From positions 744,001 to 808,000 of the forward strand of contig NZ_CABJDN010000001.1 in the NCBI RefSeq assembly GCF_902364365.1: DNA of 64,000 bases, read 5' to 3'. Position numbers and translations under genes: made by a program. Source of the stretch: Bacteroides intestinalis. GTDB lineage: Bacteria; Bacteroidota; Bacteroidia; Bacteroidales; Bacteroidaceae. The notes beneath the pieces were generated by a model. The model did no database searches. It saw only the letters and a list, made by a program, of their open reading frames with translations, and had not been told where the DNA came from. Each line of letters begins with the position of its first letter. Positions within the stretch are counted from its first letter, which is position 1. Shown in pieces: positions 1-9,394 of the stretch.

Positions 1-469
1 GTCTGCAAAGTAAAAGAAAAAAGAGCGAACGGAAGGACTGAATAATATAATGTAATAAAAGAATAGTCCAAAAGATGCCTTTCTGTAGCCCTCTCAATGG
101 CTGTTTGTAGTATTCTTGTATTCGATTGGATTATTTTTTCATCCATTTGCGTGTGCTTATCTGATTCTTATTTATCTCGTATTTAGGGCGTAGCTTCTTT
201 GTACCTTCTCCTTGTATATAGAAAGGAGTAGGTAGGGAGAAGATAGGGAGTAAGTAAGGAGAAGGTAAGGGGAAAGTGAAGAGGTGATGTGAAATGAGGG
301 AAATTTAAAATATCGTCCAATGGGATAAAACAATAATCCAAATCTTCTTTTGGAGCTTCATGCTTCGACTATTCTTTTATCCTTATAGATTATTTTTTCA
401 TCCTGTTAACAGGAAATCCCTTTCCTTTGCCGTACACTAATGCTAATGATTTAAAAGCACATATATAGT
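1..469. promoter_or_regulatory. Upstream regulatory region of first PUL
   Basis: No convincing gene is seen in this stretch. It is unusually structured. A 14-bp sequence ATAAAAGAATAGTC at 55-68 recurs as its exact reverse complement at 367-380. A 16-bp sequence GATTATTTTTTCATCC occurs as a direct repeat at 129-144 and 388-403. A purine-rich stretch (about 225-290, many GGAG/GAAGG) lies between them. The repeats sit ahead of the GH127/SusC/SusD genes, so they could be operator half-sites for the hybrid two-component regulator encoded at 15882-19862. That link is inference; no -33/-7 promoter pair was recognised here. Confidence 0.4.
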
Positions 470-2908
470 ATGATGAAGAAACGAATTCAATTCCTTTTCG
501 GTAGCATTGCCCTTCTGGGCATGAGTGCTTGCAGCAATTCCTACGTTAAGCCCGATGCACCGATAAAAGAAGTTCCCTTTACTCAAGTTCACCTGAATGA
601 TAACTTCTGGACTCCACGCATTGAAACCAACCGTACTGTTTCTATTCCTTCCGCATTTAAAGAATGTGAGAAGAACGGGCGCTTCGATAACTTTGCCATA
701 GCCAGTGGTCTGATGAAAGGAGAACATCGCGGTGACTTTTCTTTTGATGATACCGATCCTTATAAGATTATAGAAGGAGCCTCTTATTCGCTGGCTGTGA
801 AATATGATAAAGCGCTGGATGCTTATCTGGATAGCGTTATTACCTTGATTGCTGCTGCTCAGGAACCGGATGGCTATCTTACCACTTGTGTTACTAATAA
901 ATGCTATCGCCTTTCCGGTTGGTGGGGAAAGAGCCGTTGGGAAAAGATTAATAGTCATGAACTTTATAATAGCGGTCATTTGTATGAAGCTGCCGTTGCT
1001 CATTTTCGTGCGACGGGGAAGCGTAATCTCCTTGATGTAGCTATCAAGAATGCCGACTTAGTATGTCAGGTCTTTGGTCCGAATGAAGGACAGAAGCATG
1101 TTCCTTCCGGTCATCCTATCGCTGAAATGGCCCTCGCTAAATTATATAAGGTGACAGGGGATGAAAAGTATTTGAAGATGGCTAAATACTTTGTAGAGGA
1201 AACCGGTCGCGGAACAGACGGACATCGTCTTAGCGAATACAGCCAGGATCACAAACCTATTCTGCAACAAGATGAAATAGTAGGTCATGCCGTACGTGCA
1301 GGATATCTTTATTCCGGTGTTGCCGATGTAGCTTCATTAACTCAGGATACAGCTTATTTCAATGCTTTAAGCCGTATCTGGGAAAATATGGCAAGTAAGA
1401 AGCTTTTTATAACCGGTGGTATCGGTTCACGTCCGCAAGGTGAAGGATTTGGTCCTAACTATGAATTGAATAACCATACCGCATACTGTGAGACTTGTGC
1501 TGCCATTGCCAATGTGTATTGGAATCACCGTATGTTTCTGGCTACGGGTAATGCCAAGTATGCCGATGTACTTGAGCGTGCTCTTTACAATGGAGTTATT
1601 TCGGGTGTTTCACTCAGTGGCGATAAGTTTTTCTATGATAATCCGCTTGAGTCTATGGGGCAACATGAACGCCAGCATTGGTTTGGTTGCGCTTGCTGTC
1701 CGGGTAATGTAACGCGTTTCATGGCTTCTGTACCTTTTTATATGTATGCTACTCAGGGCAATGATATTTATGTCAATCTCTATATCCAGAGTAAAGCCGA
1801 ATTGAATACGGAAACTAACAATGTAAAATTGGAACAGACCACAACTTATCCGTGGGATGGTAAAGTCAGCATTTCCGTTAATCCCGAAAAGGAACAGGAA
1901 TTCGCTTTGCGCGTTCGTATTCCGGGATGGGCACAGGATGCTCCTGTACCTACGGACCTTTATTCGTTTACTGATAAGGCAAAGGCTTACACTATCTCCA
2001 TTAATGGCAAGAAAGTAAATGCCGCGCAGCTGGATGGCTATGCTACGATTCTCCATGACTGGAGGGCTGGAGATATTGTGGAAATTAATTTCCCGATGGA
2101 TGTCCGCCGTGTGAAAGCGAATGATAATGTAGAAGATGACCGTGGTAAGCTTGCTATTGAGCGTGGTCCAATAATGTTTTGCCTGGAAGGTAAAGATCAG
2201 GCTGACAGCATTGTCTTTAATAAGTTTATTCCTGACGGTACTTCAATGGAGGCAACTTACGATGCTGATTTATTAAACGGTGTCATGGTATTGACTGGTA
2301 CAGCTAAGGAAATAGAAAAAGATGGTAGCGTCAAGGATGTTCCTTTCAAAGCCATTCCTTATTCCACTTGGAACAATCGTGGTGCCGATCAGATGGCGGT
2401 GTGGATTCCTGAAGCTGCAGAATATGCCCGTCCTACTCCGGAGCCAACAATCGCCAGCAAGGCACATACACTGATGATACAAGCACCTATTCAGAAAGAT
2501 GCTCCTGAATCAGCTTCAATTGAAACCTGGGCATGGGGTGTGAATGACCAGTGGGAACCAAAGCGCTCATCGGATATTTCTAAACCTTATCACTACTGGT
2601 GGTTGAGAAATGGAACACAGGAAACTTTGGCTTATCAATTTGACCAACCTTATACGATTTCAAACGTAGAAGTGTACTGGCTGGATTTAGATCATTATGA
2701 CGGGGATTTCCGAGTGCCGGAAAGTTGGAAACTCTACTATAAAGATGGCAAAAGCTGGAAAGAAGTAGAAGCTTTGAACGAATATACGGTAAAGAAAGAC
2801 TGCTACAACAGCCTTGATTTCAAACCGGTGAAAACGACAGGACTGAAAATAGCTGCCCAATTGCAGAAAGGTGCATCGGGTGGGGTTATTGAATGGAAAG
2901 TAAACTAA
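470..2908 (+). CDS. GH127 beta-L-arabinofuranosidase lipoprotein with C-terminal discoidin-like domain
   Basis: An exo-acting glycosidase of the DUF1680/GH127 family, which releases beta-L-arabinofuranose from plant arabino-oligosaccharides. Residues 1-21 form a lipoprotein signal (GMSAC, Cys21). The (alpha/alpha)6 catalytic domain spans about 40-560. It carries the family zinc/catalytic signature: Glu341-x-Cys343 and the Cys409-Cys410 pair in CACCPGN. In characterised GH127 enzymes one Cys of that pair is the nucleophile. The last 130 or so residues look like an F5/8-type-C carbohydrate-binding fold. At 812 aa it is longer than single-domain GH127 enzymes because of this module. It is first gene of the PUL, 67 bp before susC. 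An ATG at 473 is an alternative start. Confidence 0.9.
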   Translation: MMKKRIQFLFGSIALLGMSACSNSYVKPDAPIKEVPFTQVHLNDNFWTPRIETNRTVSIPSAFKECEKNGRFDNFAIASGLMKGEHRGDFSFDDTDPYKIIEGASYSLAVKYDKALDAYLDSVITLIAAAQEPDGYLTTCVTNKCYRLSGWWGKSRWEKINSHELYNSGHLYEAAVAHFRATGKRNLLDVAIKNADLVCQVFGPNEGQKHVPSGHPIAEMALAKLYKVTGDEKYLKMAKYFVEETGRGTDGHRLSEYSQDHKPILQQDEIVGHAVRAGYLYSGVADVASLTQDTAYFNALSRIWENMASKKLFITGGIGSRPQGEGFGPNYELNNHTAYCETCAAIANVYWNHRMFLATGNAKYADVLERALYNGVISGVSLSGDKFFYDNPLESMGQHERQHWFGCACCPGNVTRFMASVPFYMYATQGNDIYVNLYIQSKAELNTETNNVKLEQTTTYPWDGKVSISVNPEKEQEFALRVRIPGWAQDAPVPTDLYSFTDKAKAYTISINGKKVNAAQLDGYATILHDWRAGDIVEINFPMDVRRVKANDNVEDDRGKLAIERGPIMFCLEGKDQADSIVFNKFIPDGTSMEATYDADLLNGVMVLTGTAKEIEKDGSVKDVPFKAIPYSTWNNRGADQMAVWIPEAAEYARPTPEPTIASKAHTLMIQAPIQKDAPESASIETWAWGVNDQWEPKRSSDISKPYHYWWLRNGTQETLAYQFDQPYTISNVEVYWLDLDHYDGDFRVPESWKLYYKDGKSWKEVEALNEYTVKKDCYNSLDFKPVKTTGLKIAAQLQKGASGGVIEWKVN

Positions 2909-2975
2909 TCCATTTTTAAAAATTAAGAATTTGTAACTTGTAATAAAATATTAACCTTTTAATTAAAGATGTAAT

Positions 2976-5900
2976 ATGAAGACACATGAAAATCGAGCCT
3001 TGTTCAGCAAAGCTGTCTTAAAGGCGACAACCTGTCTTTTTCTTGCAGCAGGTGCCAGTGTTAGTCCGGCATTTGCATTTCCGGAAATGACAGAAACTAT
3101 GGGGACTGAGATTGTACAGCAACAGACTATTACAATCACAGGTGTTGTAAAAGATAAGGAAGGTGAACCAGTTATTGGTGCTAATGTTCTTGAGAAGGGG
3201 ACATCTAACGGTGTAATTACCAATATTGATGGAGAATATACGCTGAAAGTAAAAGGCCCTAAGTCTGTTTTGGTAATCTCTTACATTGGTTATGAAACGC
3301 AGGAATTTTCAGTAGGAGCTAATAGAAAAATAAATGCAACTCTTCAGGAAGATTCTAAAATGATTGATGAAGTTGTGGTTATTGGTTATGGTACGCAACG
3401 TAAAGGCGATGTAACGAGTGCTATTACGAGTGTGAAAGCGGAAGACTTTACAATTGGTAAGATTGGCGATGCTGCTGAGTTGGTAAAAGGTAAAATCGCA
3501 GGTTTGAGTATTGTAAAATCGTCAGGTGATCCAACAGAAACTTCCAGCATCATGTTACGTGGTCTTACAACAGTTAAAGGTAGTGTTACTCCATTAGTTT
3601 TAGTAGATGGTGTAGAAGGTTCACTGACAACAGTGGCTCCTGAAAACATTGCTTCTATTGATGTGTTGAAAGATGCTTCAGCTGCTGCAATTTATGGTAC
3701 GCGTGGTGCAAATGGTGTGATTTTGATTACTACGAAAAGTGGAAAACGTGATTCTCATGCGAGTGCTAACTATTCTGGATATGTTTCTTTCTCTAACTGG
3801 ACAAAGAAATCAGATTTTATGGATACGCATGATGTGCTCTATGGTATGACTTCTTTCAATTATGAAGGTTATGATACAGATTGGTTGGCTGCTATTACTC
3901 GTAAAGCAGGTTATAGACAAAATCATTCATTAACTTTGGATGGAGGTTCTAAAAATTCTACTTATTCTGCCAATGTAACTTATAGTGATGAGCAGGGAAT
4001 TATGCGTAAGAGTGATAACCGTAATTTGAAGATGCAACTTGACTTCACACAATATGCATTAAATGATTGGTTAAAGTTTAATGTAAATGCTTTGGTTACC
4101 CGTCAAACTTACACACTGAATAATAATACCTATGCTTATCGTCAGGCTATTATTCGCAACCCATCTTCTCCGATATATAATGAAGATGGTTCTTATAATG
4201 AAAATCTGAATTTATTGTATTACTATAACCCGCGTGGAATTCAAGATGAGTATATTGGTGATGGGCGTAACCGTTTTTATCGTTTAAGTGGTAACATCAC
4301 TTTTGAACCTATCAAAGGTTGGCAAACGAATTTGATGGTATCAATGAAAGAAAATGTTTATACTGGAGAAAGCTATACTACCAGTAAGCATTATTCATTA
4401 GTGACACAGAATGACTACAATGGCTCTGCCAGCAAAAGTGAATCAGCTTCACGTAATGATAATATAGAATTGACTTCTAAATATGATTTTAATATTGATA
4501 AACATCGTGTATCTGCATTGGTAGGTTATAGCTATTTGTATAATGTGTATGATGGTTTCGGTGCAAGTAACGGTAATTTTCCGACTGAAGCATACTTATA
4601 CAACAACTTAGGTATAGGAACTTTGCTTACAGAGGAAGATCGTCATGCGGGTATGAGCTCCTCAAAAAGTGATGATAAATTGATCGGATTTTTCGGTCGT
4701 GTAAGTTATGGTTATGATAATCGTTATAACGCTTTGATTAGCGTACGTCGTGAAGGTTCTACTCGCTTTGGATCAAATCATCGTTGGGGTACTTTCCCAT
4801 CAGTATCTTTGGGTTGGACTATCAGCAATGAAGAATTTATGAAAGATCAGACTTGGCTGAATAATTTGAAGTTGCGTGTAGGTTATGGTGTTACGGGAGT
4901 AATCCCAACTACTAATTACCTATCTCAGTATACTTATAATTATGATTCCTATGGTGATATAATGAATAAGGAAGGGGATTGGATACAGACTCTTAAAGTT
5001 GCTCAAAATCCGAACAAAGACCTGAAGTGGGAAACGACAAAGGAATATAACTTTGGTTTGGACTGGAGTTTGCTGAATGAGAGATTGAGTGGTAGTGTAG
5101 ATTATTATGTGAAAACAACTTCTGATTTGTTGTATGATTATAGTGTACCCGTTCCGCCCAACTTGTACAGTTATACTACAGCCAATGTTGGTAAGATGCG
5201 TAACAATGGTATTGAAATAATGATTAATGCTATTCCTGTACGTACGAGAGATTTTGAATGGAATACCACATTGACATTATCTCATAATAAGAATAAACTG
5301 TTAAGTTTGAGTAATGATTTATATGAAACGGAAACATTTCATGAGGTTGGTGGATTAGGTGAGCCTATTACCGTTGCTACTCACTGTATGGAGGTTGGTA
5401 AAAGTCTCGGTGATTTCTGGGGATTGAAATCTGTAGGTGTTAGTAAAGATGGTGTTGTTTTGGTCGAAGTATCTGACGGTAAAGGTGGTTGGACTGTTAA
5501 AGAATTCAATACGAATTTGAATGTGAAAGAAAATCGTCAACGTCTGGGAAGTGGCTTACCCAAAGTATATGCAGGTTGGGCTAATAATTTCAGGTATAAA
5601 AGTTTTGATTTGAGCTTACAGTTTACCGGACAGTTTGGATATAAAATTTTAAATGCGCAACGTTGTTATTACGAAAATAACTCTGTAGCTTACAATCGTC
5701 TGAAATCAGCAGCCAATTATTATTCGGCTATAAATACGGATGGAACACCTTATATTGACGAAGCTACTGGCAAACAAAAAATGGTACGTTTATCCAACTC
5801 TATGGGGCAAGGATTCTGGAGTGATCATTTAGAGAAAGGTGATTTCGTGAAACTAACCAATGTAACTCTGGGGTATGAACTGCCTCTGGCAGGAAAGATT

Positions 5901-6077
5901 AAAAAGTTTATTAATTACGCACGTCTCTATTTGTCGGCAGAAAACGTATTCTGTATTACTGGTTATTCAGGCATTGATCCTGAAGTATCTAATAACTTTA
6001 TGTCACCGGGTATTGACTATCAGGATAAATATCCTACTACTCGGTCGTTTACGGTTGGCATGAATCTTACCTTTTAA
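2976..6077 (+). CDS. SusC-family TonB-dependent outer membrane transporter
   Basis: Outer-membrane importer that takes up oligosaccharides with its SusD partner, powered by TonB. After a signal peptide (about 1-35) comes a CarboxypepD_reg-like domain (about 48-125; ITGVVKDKEGEPVIGANV), then the plug, containing DEVVVIGYGTQRKGDVTSA and VLKDASAAAIYGTRGANGV, both standard SusC signatures. The remainder is a large beta-barrel ending in an aromatic residue (VGMNLTF). At 1033 aa it is of normal length for SusC. The SusD gene begins 12 bp after the stop, so the two are cotranscribed. The specific glycan cannot be read from the sequence; neighbouring GH127 points to beta-L-arabinofuranosides. Confidence 0.95.
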   Translation: MKTHENRALFSKAVLKATTCLFLAAGASVSPAFAFPEMTETMGTEIVQQQTITITGVVKDKEGEPVIGANVLEKGTSNGVITNIDGEYTLKVKGPKSVLVISYIGYETQEFSVGANRKINATLQEDSKMIDEVVVIGYGTQRKGDVTSAITSVKAEDFTIGKIGDAAELVKGKIAGLSIVKSSGDPTETSSIMLRGLTTVKGSVTPLVLVDGVEGSLTTVAPENIASIDVLKDASAAAIYGTRGANGVILITTKSGKRDSHASANYSGYVSFSNWTKKSDFMDTHDVLYGMTSFNYEGYDTDWLAAITRKAGYRQNHSLTLDGGSKNSTYSANVTYSDEQGIMRKSDNRNLKMQLDFTQYALNDWLKFNVNALVTRQTYTLNNNTYAYRQAIIRNPSSPIYNEDGSYNENLNLLYYYNPRGIQDEYIGDGRNRFYRLSGNITFEPIKGWQTNLMVSMKENVYTGESYTTSKHYSLVTQNDYNGSASKSESASRNDNIELTSKYDFNIDKHRVSALVGYSYLYNVYDGFGASNGNFPTEAYLYNNLGIGTLLTEEDRHAGMSSSKSDDKLIGFFGRVSYGYDNRYNALISVRREGSTRFGSNHRWGTFPSVSLGWTISNEEFMKDQTWLNNLKLRVGYGVTGVIPTTNYLSQYTYNYDSYGDIMNKEGDWIQTLKVAQNPNKDLKWETTKEYNFGLDWSLLNERLSGSVDYYVKTTSDLLYDYSVPVPPNLYSYTTANVGKMRNNGIEIMINAIPVRTRDFEWNTTLTLSHNKNKLLSLSNDLYETETFHEVGGLGEPITVATHCMEVGKSLGDFWGLKSVGVSKDGVVLVEVSDGKGGWTVKEFNTNLNVKENRQRLGSGLPKVYAGWANNFRYKSFDLSLQFTGQFGYKILNAQRCYYENNSVAYNRLKSAANYYSAINTDGTPYIDEATGKQKMVRLSNSMGQGFWSDHLEKGDFVKLTNVTLGYELPLAGKIKKFINYARLYLSAENVFCITGYSGIDPEVSNNFMSPGIDYQDKYPTTRSFTVGMNLTF

Positions 6078-6089
6078 TAGAAACTGATT

Positions 6090-7799
6090 ATGAAAAGATA
6101 TTTAAAAAATACCCTTATGGGATTGATGGCTAGCAGTATGCTGAGTCTGACTGCTTGCACTGATTTGACAGAAAATCTATATAGTACACTGAATGATACG
6201 AATATTGATTTTGATAGCGAGAAAGATGTTGCTTCATTGATGGGACAGGCCATAGCGCAATATCGCTATATGCATTGTTCTTGGTTTGGTTCTTGGGAGT
6301 TGAACGAACAATGTACAGATCAGTATATGGTTCCTTTTCGTGTAGGTATAGGTTGGGGAGATGTTTATGTAAATCTTCATAAGCATGATTGGAATTATAA
6401 TTTAGGGCATGCTGAGAATATTTGGAATTTTGCTTTTGGATGTATTGGTTATTGTAATAAAGTGCTTGATGTAATGCCTGCAGAAAATGCAGCAGACCGT
6501 GCCCAGATGCGATTCTTTCGTGCTATGACTTATTATCAACTATTGGATTATTTCCGTAATGTACCTATAGAAACGACTTTGGATGTACCAGATGGATACC
6601 TGCCGGAACAGAATACTACACAAGAAGTCTATGAATTCTGTGTAAAAGAATTAACGGAGATTAAAGAAGATATCGGTACTGACAAATATTTTGGTTATGG
6701 TAATCGTTGGTCAGTTTGCATGGCACTTGCTAAACTCTATTTAAATAAAAATGTCTATCTGGGTACAACTGGTAATGATGGTTATGAAGCAGCATTGCTT
6801 GAGGTGAATGACATTATTGATAATGGTGGTTACACTTTAGCTCCTAAATATAGTGATTGTTTCCGTGAGAACATAGATGATAATCCGGAGATAATATTTG
6901 CAATACCGCAAGATAGAACTCACGCGAAACATTTCTTATTGCATACTTACTCTTTTCCGCAGGTAGGTCTGGAGGCTTTTGGATGTACGGCTAATGCAAC
7001 CAATGGTAGTTGTGCTGTTCCACAGTTCATTGATTCGTACGATGCGGCAGATAACCGTTTAACAGATACTTGGACAGGTGGTAAGCAGAAGAAAGCAGTG
7101 AAGAATTCTGATGGCACTTATACTTCACAGGCAGGTGATTATATAGAGTATGCTGAAGATGATTGGGCAGGTGAAGGTATTCTGAACTATAATAAGAATG
7201 TACATTCTATTGATGTACCGGGTGCTTATAAGCAGGAAGGATATCGCATGGTGAAGTATGAAATCGTAGCAGGAGAGTATGGCACAATTGCTGATGATAT
7301 ACCTGTTTTCCGTTTGGCTGATGCAATGTTTATTAAGGCTGAGTGTTTACTTCGTTTAGGACGTGACGAGCAAACTGCTGCCGACTTGGTGACTGAAGTT
7401 CGTAAACGCTCATTTGATGCAGCCACAAAAGCCGTTCGTTCCGTAGCTCAATTAAAAGGAGGAAGTTGCTATAATTATGGTCACCGTGAATATACCTGTG
7501 AAGGTTATGCAAACTGGGATCCGGCTTCTTATGTATCTACTACGGAAGGTGGTGCAGACATTGAATTAGGTGGCTTATTGGATGATCTGGGCTGGGAGTT
7601 TGTAGGTGAACAACATCGTCGCCAAGATCTGATTCGTTTTAAGATGACTGATGGACGTAGTGTATACAATGGTAAATCATGGTTCTGTAAGGATGCTACT
7701 ACGGAATCTCATTGGAATTACTTCCCGATTCCAGAACAGGCAATGAGATCTAATATTAATCTGAAGCAAAATACAGGTTATACTGGAGCTACTGAATAA
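6090..7799 (+). CDS. SusD/RagB-family glycan-binding lipoprotein
   Basis: Cell-surface lipoprotein that caps the SusC barrel encoded directly upstream and binds the incoming glycan. The lipobox LTAC places the acylated Cys at residue 23. The RagB/SusD fold is shown by the TPR-like N-terminal half (RAQMRFFRAMTYYQLLDYF, about 145-165) and the usual C-terminal RagB motif around WEFVGEQHRRQDLIRF (about 510), followed by a terminal WNYFPIPEQ segment. At 569 aa it is of ordinary family size. Spacing to susC is 12 bp and to the next lipoprotein gene 26 bp, consistent with one operon. Confidence 0.95.
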   Translation: MKRYLKNTLMGLMASSMLSLTACTDLTENLYSTLNDTNIDFDSEKDVASLMGQAIAQYRYMHCSWFGSWELNEQCTDQYMVPFRVGIGWGDVYVNLHKHDWNYNLGHAENIWNFAFGCIGYCNKVLDVMPAENAADRAQMRFFRAMTYYQLLDYFRNVPIETTLDVPDGYLPEQNTTQEVYEFCVKELTEIKEDIGTDKYFGYGNRWSVCMALAKLYLNKNVYLGTTGNDGYEAALLEVNDIIDNGGYTLAPKYSDCFRENIDDNPEIIFAIPQDRTHAKHFLLHTYSFPQVGLEAFGCTANATNGSCAVPQFIDSYDAADNRLTDTWTGGKQKKAVKNSDGTYTSQAGDYIEYAEDDWAGEGILNYNKNVHSIDVPGAYKQEGYRMVKYEIVAGEYGTIADDIPVFRLADAMFIKAECLLRLGRDEQTAADLVTEVRKRSFDAATKAVRSVAQLKGGSCYNYGHREYTCEGYANWDPASYVSTTEGGADIELGGLLDDLGWEFVGEQHRRQDLIRFKMTDGRSVYNGKSWFCKDATTESHWNYFPIPEQAMRSNINLKQNTGYTGATE

Positions 7800-7825
7800 G
7801 TGATAACCCTAAAAAATAGAATAAT

Positions 7826-9337
7826 ATGAAAAAGATATATTTTTACCTTGTATGCTTTGCCTTACTAATGTCCGGTTTGGCAGGGTGTGGTGATAATACG
7901 GATATATGGAGTGAACACATCCTTACTGCTGAAGAAATAGCAGAATTGGCGCGTCAAGATTCTATAAAAGAGGCGCAGAAGAATTCTATTAATGCTGATT
8001 TGATTCTTGAATATGATGCTGAAATAACAATTCTTGCTAATGGATATGATGGTGTATATGTTTATATTGATACGGTTAAGATCGCTGATTTATTTGGAAT
8101 AACTCCGACTCAATTGGCACATGGTATTGCCAATATGGGATCGGATAAACCTTATGAAGATGCCCCAGATATCACAGGTTTCTGTATTGAAGGCACTACA
8201 CATGCTGATAATATGACGAATTCTAATACCAACTCTTATTGGGGACATTGGTGGGATAAAGATGGTAATACAGCTTCTTGGGGAGATAATGCAAGAGTTT
8301 TTGCAGAATATGATGCAGAAGGAGGATACTTCAATGTAGGACAAATGCCTGGCAAACTGGAAGTTGGCAAAGATGTTAAGTTTATTGAGTGCTTGAAGTA
8401 TCAAGAAAAGCGTATTGCAGTTGTTATTACCGCGAAGCCCAAAGAAAAAGGACAGATAAGTGCTACGATTGTTAGTACACAGGATTTAACTGTGACAATG
8501 AATCCAAGATCAACTTATGATTCAGATCCAATAGCGTTTGATCGAGCAAAAGTATTGAGTGATTTGGGAATATCCTCTTTAGAAGATGCACAAATTATCG
8601 GTGTTAATTCTGATGGGAGTTATGCGCAAGAAACGAGTGCTACTAATGGCTTCTGGTACGATCTTAATGGTTTTGCCGGTTCTCATGGGGATGGCGCTGG
8701 AATATATGTGGAATATTATGGATTGGGTGATGACGTTGAAGAGGAAGATTTGGACGTTTTATATGTAGGACAAATGCCAAATGCATTGGAAGGTGGATAC
8801 AGTGTAACTGCAAAATATGGCTTCTTAGCAAACAATAAAATAGTAATGTTGAATATTACCGTTAATATCGTTGCGTATGAAGATCCGGAAACTCCTCCTG
8901 TAGGGGAACCAACTACAGATAAAGTATTGGATGTTACTATTGAGAAATCGTGGGATGATACATTTAGCAATGTACAGTTTGATATGAAGGATGTACTTCG
9001 TGAGGCTTTCAAAATGACTACTTATCAAATTCACAAGGCAAGAATTAGCGGTGATTTGAAAATATATTGTGGTAAAGTCAGTGAAGAAGATCCGACATAT
9101 ACTAGTGATGCCCCAGGATATTGGCTTAATGCAACCGGTGAAGTTTGTAGTTATGGTACGGAGAGTGTGGTATTCTGTTGTCTCGGAAGTTCGGAAACGG
9201 CGCTTTATTTGTATGCTGGTAACCATCCGGAAAGCTGTTTACCTAATACTGCGGTGGCTTCTAAATATATCATCTCTTGTAATGGAGGCGTTGTAACAGT
9301 GAATTTAACCGTTAAGGTAGGAGCAAAAGCTGAATAA
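7826..9337 (+). CDS. Surface lipoprotein with tandem DUF4859-like repeats
   Basis: Lipoprotein (Cys21 in LAGC) in the position where PULs normally encode a surface glycan-binding protein. It contains at least two internal repeats of a DUF4859-like module: about residues 85-215 and 225-365. Each has a phrase of the type GxWxDxxGxxxSxGD/HG, an acidic Y-containing strand, and a GQMP motif (VGQMPGKLEVG and VGQMPNALEGG). A third, more diverged copy occupies about 370-503. The same module forms the C-terminus of the next gene product. Binding of glycan is inferred from position and modularity; no catalytic motif was seen. Biochemical function of DUF4859 is not known to me. Confidence 0.75.
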   Translation: MKKIYFYLVCFALLMSGLAGCGDNTDIWSEHILTAEEIAELARQDSIKEAQKNSINADLILEYDAEITILANGYDGVYVYIDTVKIADLFGITPTQLAHGIANMGSDKPYEDAPDITGFCIEGTTHADNMTNSNTNSYWGHWWDKDGNTASWGDNARVFAEYDAEGGYFNVGQMPGKLEVGKDVKFIECLKYQEKRIAVVITAKPKEKGQISATIVSTQDLTVTMNPRSTYDSDPIAFDRAKVLSDLGISSLEDAQIIGVNSDGSYAQETSATNGFWYDLNGFAGSHGDGAGIYVEYYGLGDDVEEEDLDVLYVGQMPNALEGGYSVTAKYGFLANNKIVMLNITVNIVAYEDPETPPVGEPTTDKVLDVTIEKSWDDTFSNVQFDMKDVLREAFKMTTYQIHKARISGDLKIYCGKVSEEDPTYTSDAPGYWLNATGEVCSYGTESVVFCCLGSSETALYLYAGNHPESCLPNTAVASKYIISCNGGVVTVNLTVKVGAKAE

Positions 9338-9394
9338 TAAATGTAAACTGTAGGGAGTAGAGTTATTCTATTCCCTGCTATATATACTAACACT

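Noticed and set aside
443..1003. Long minus-strand ORF over the GH127 gene
   Set aside because: It is antisense to a gene with clear family motifs and has no recognisable domain.
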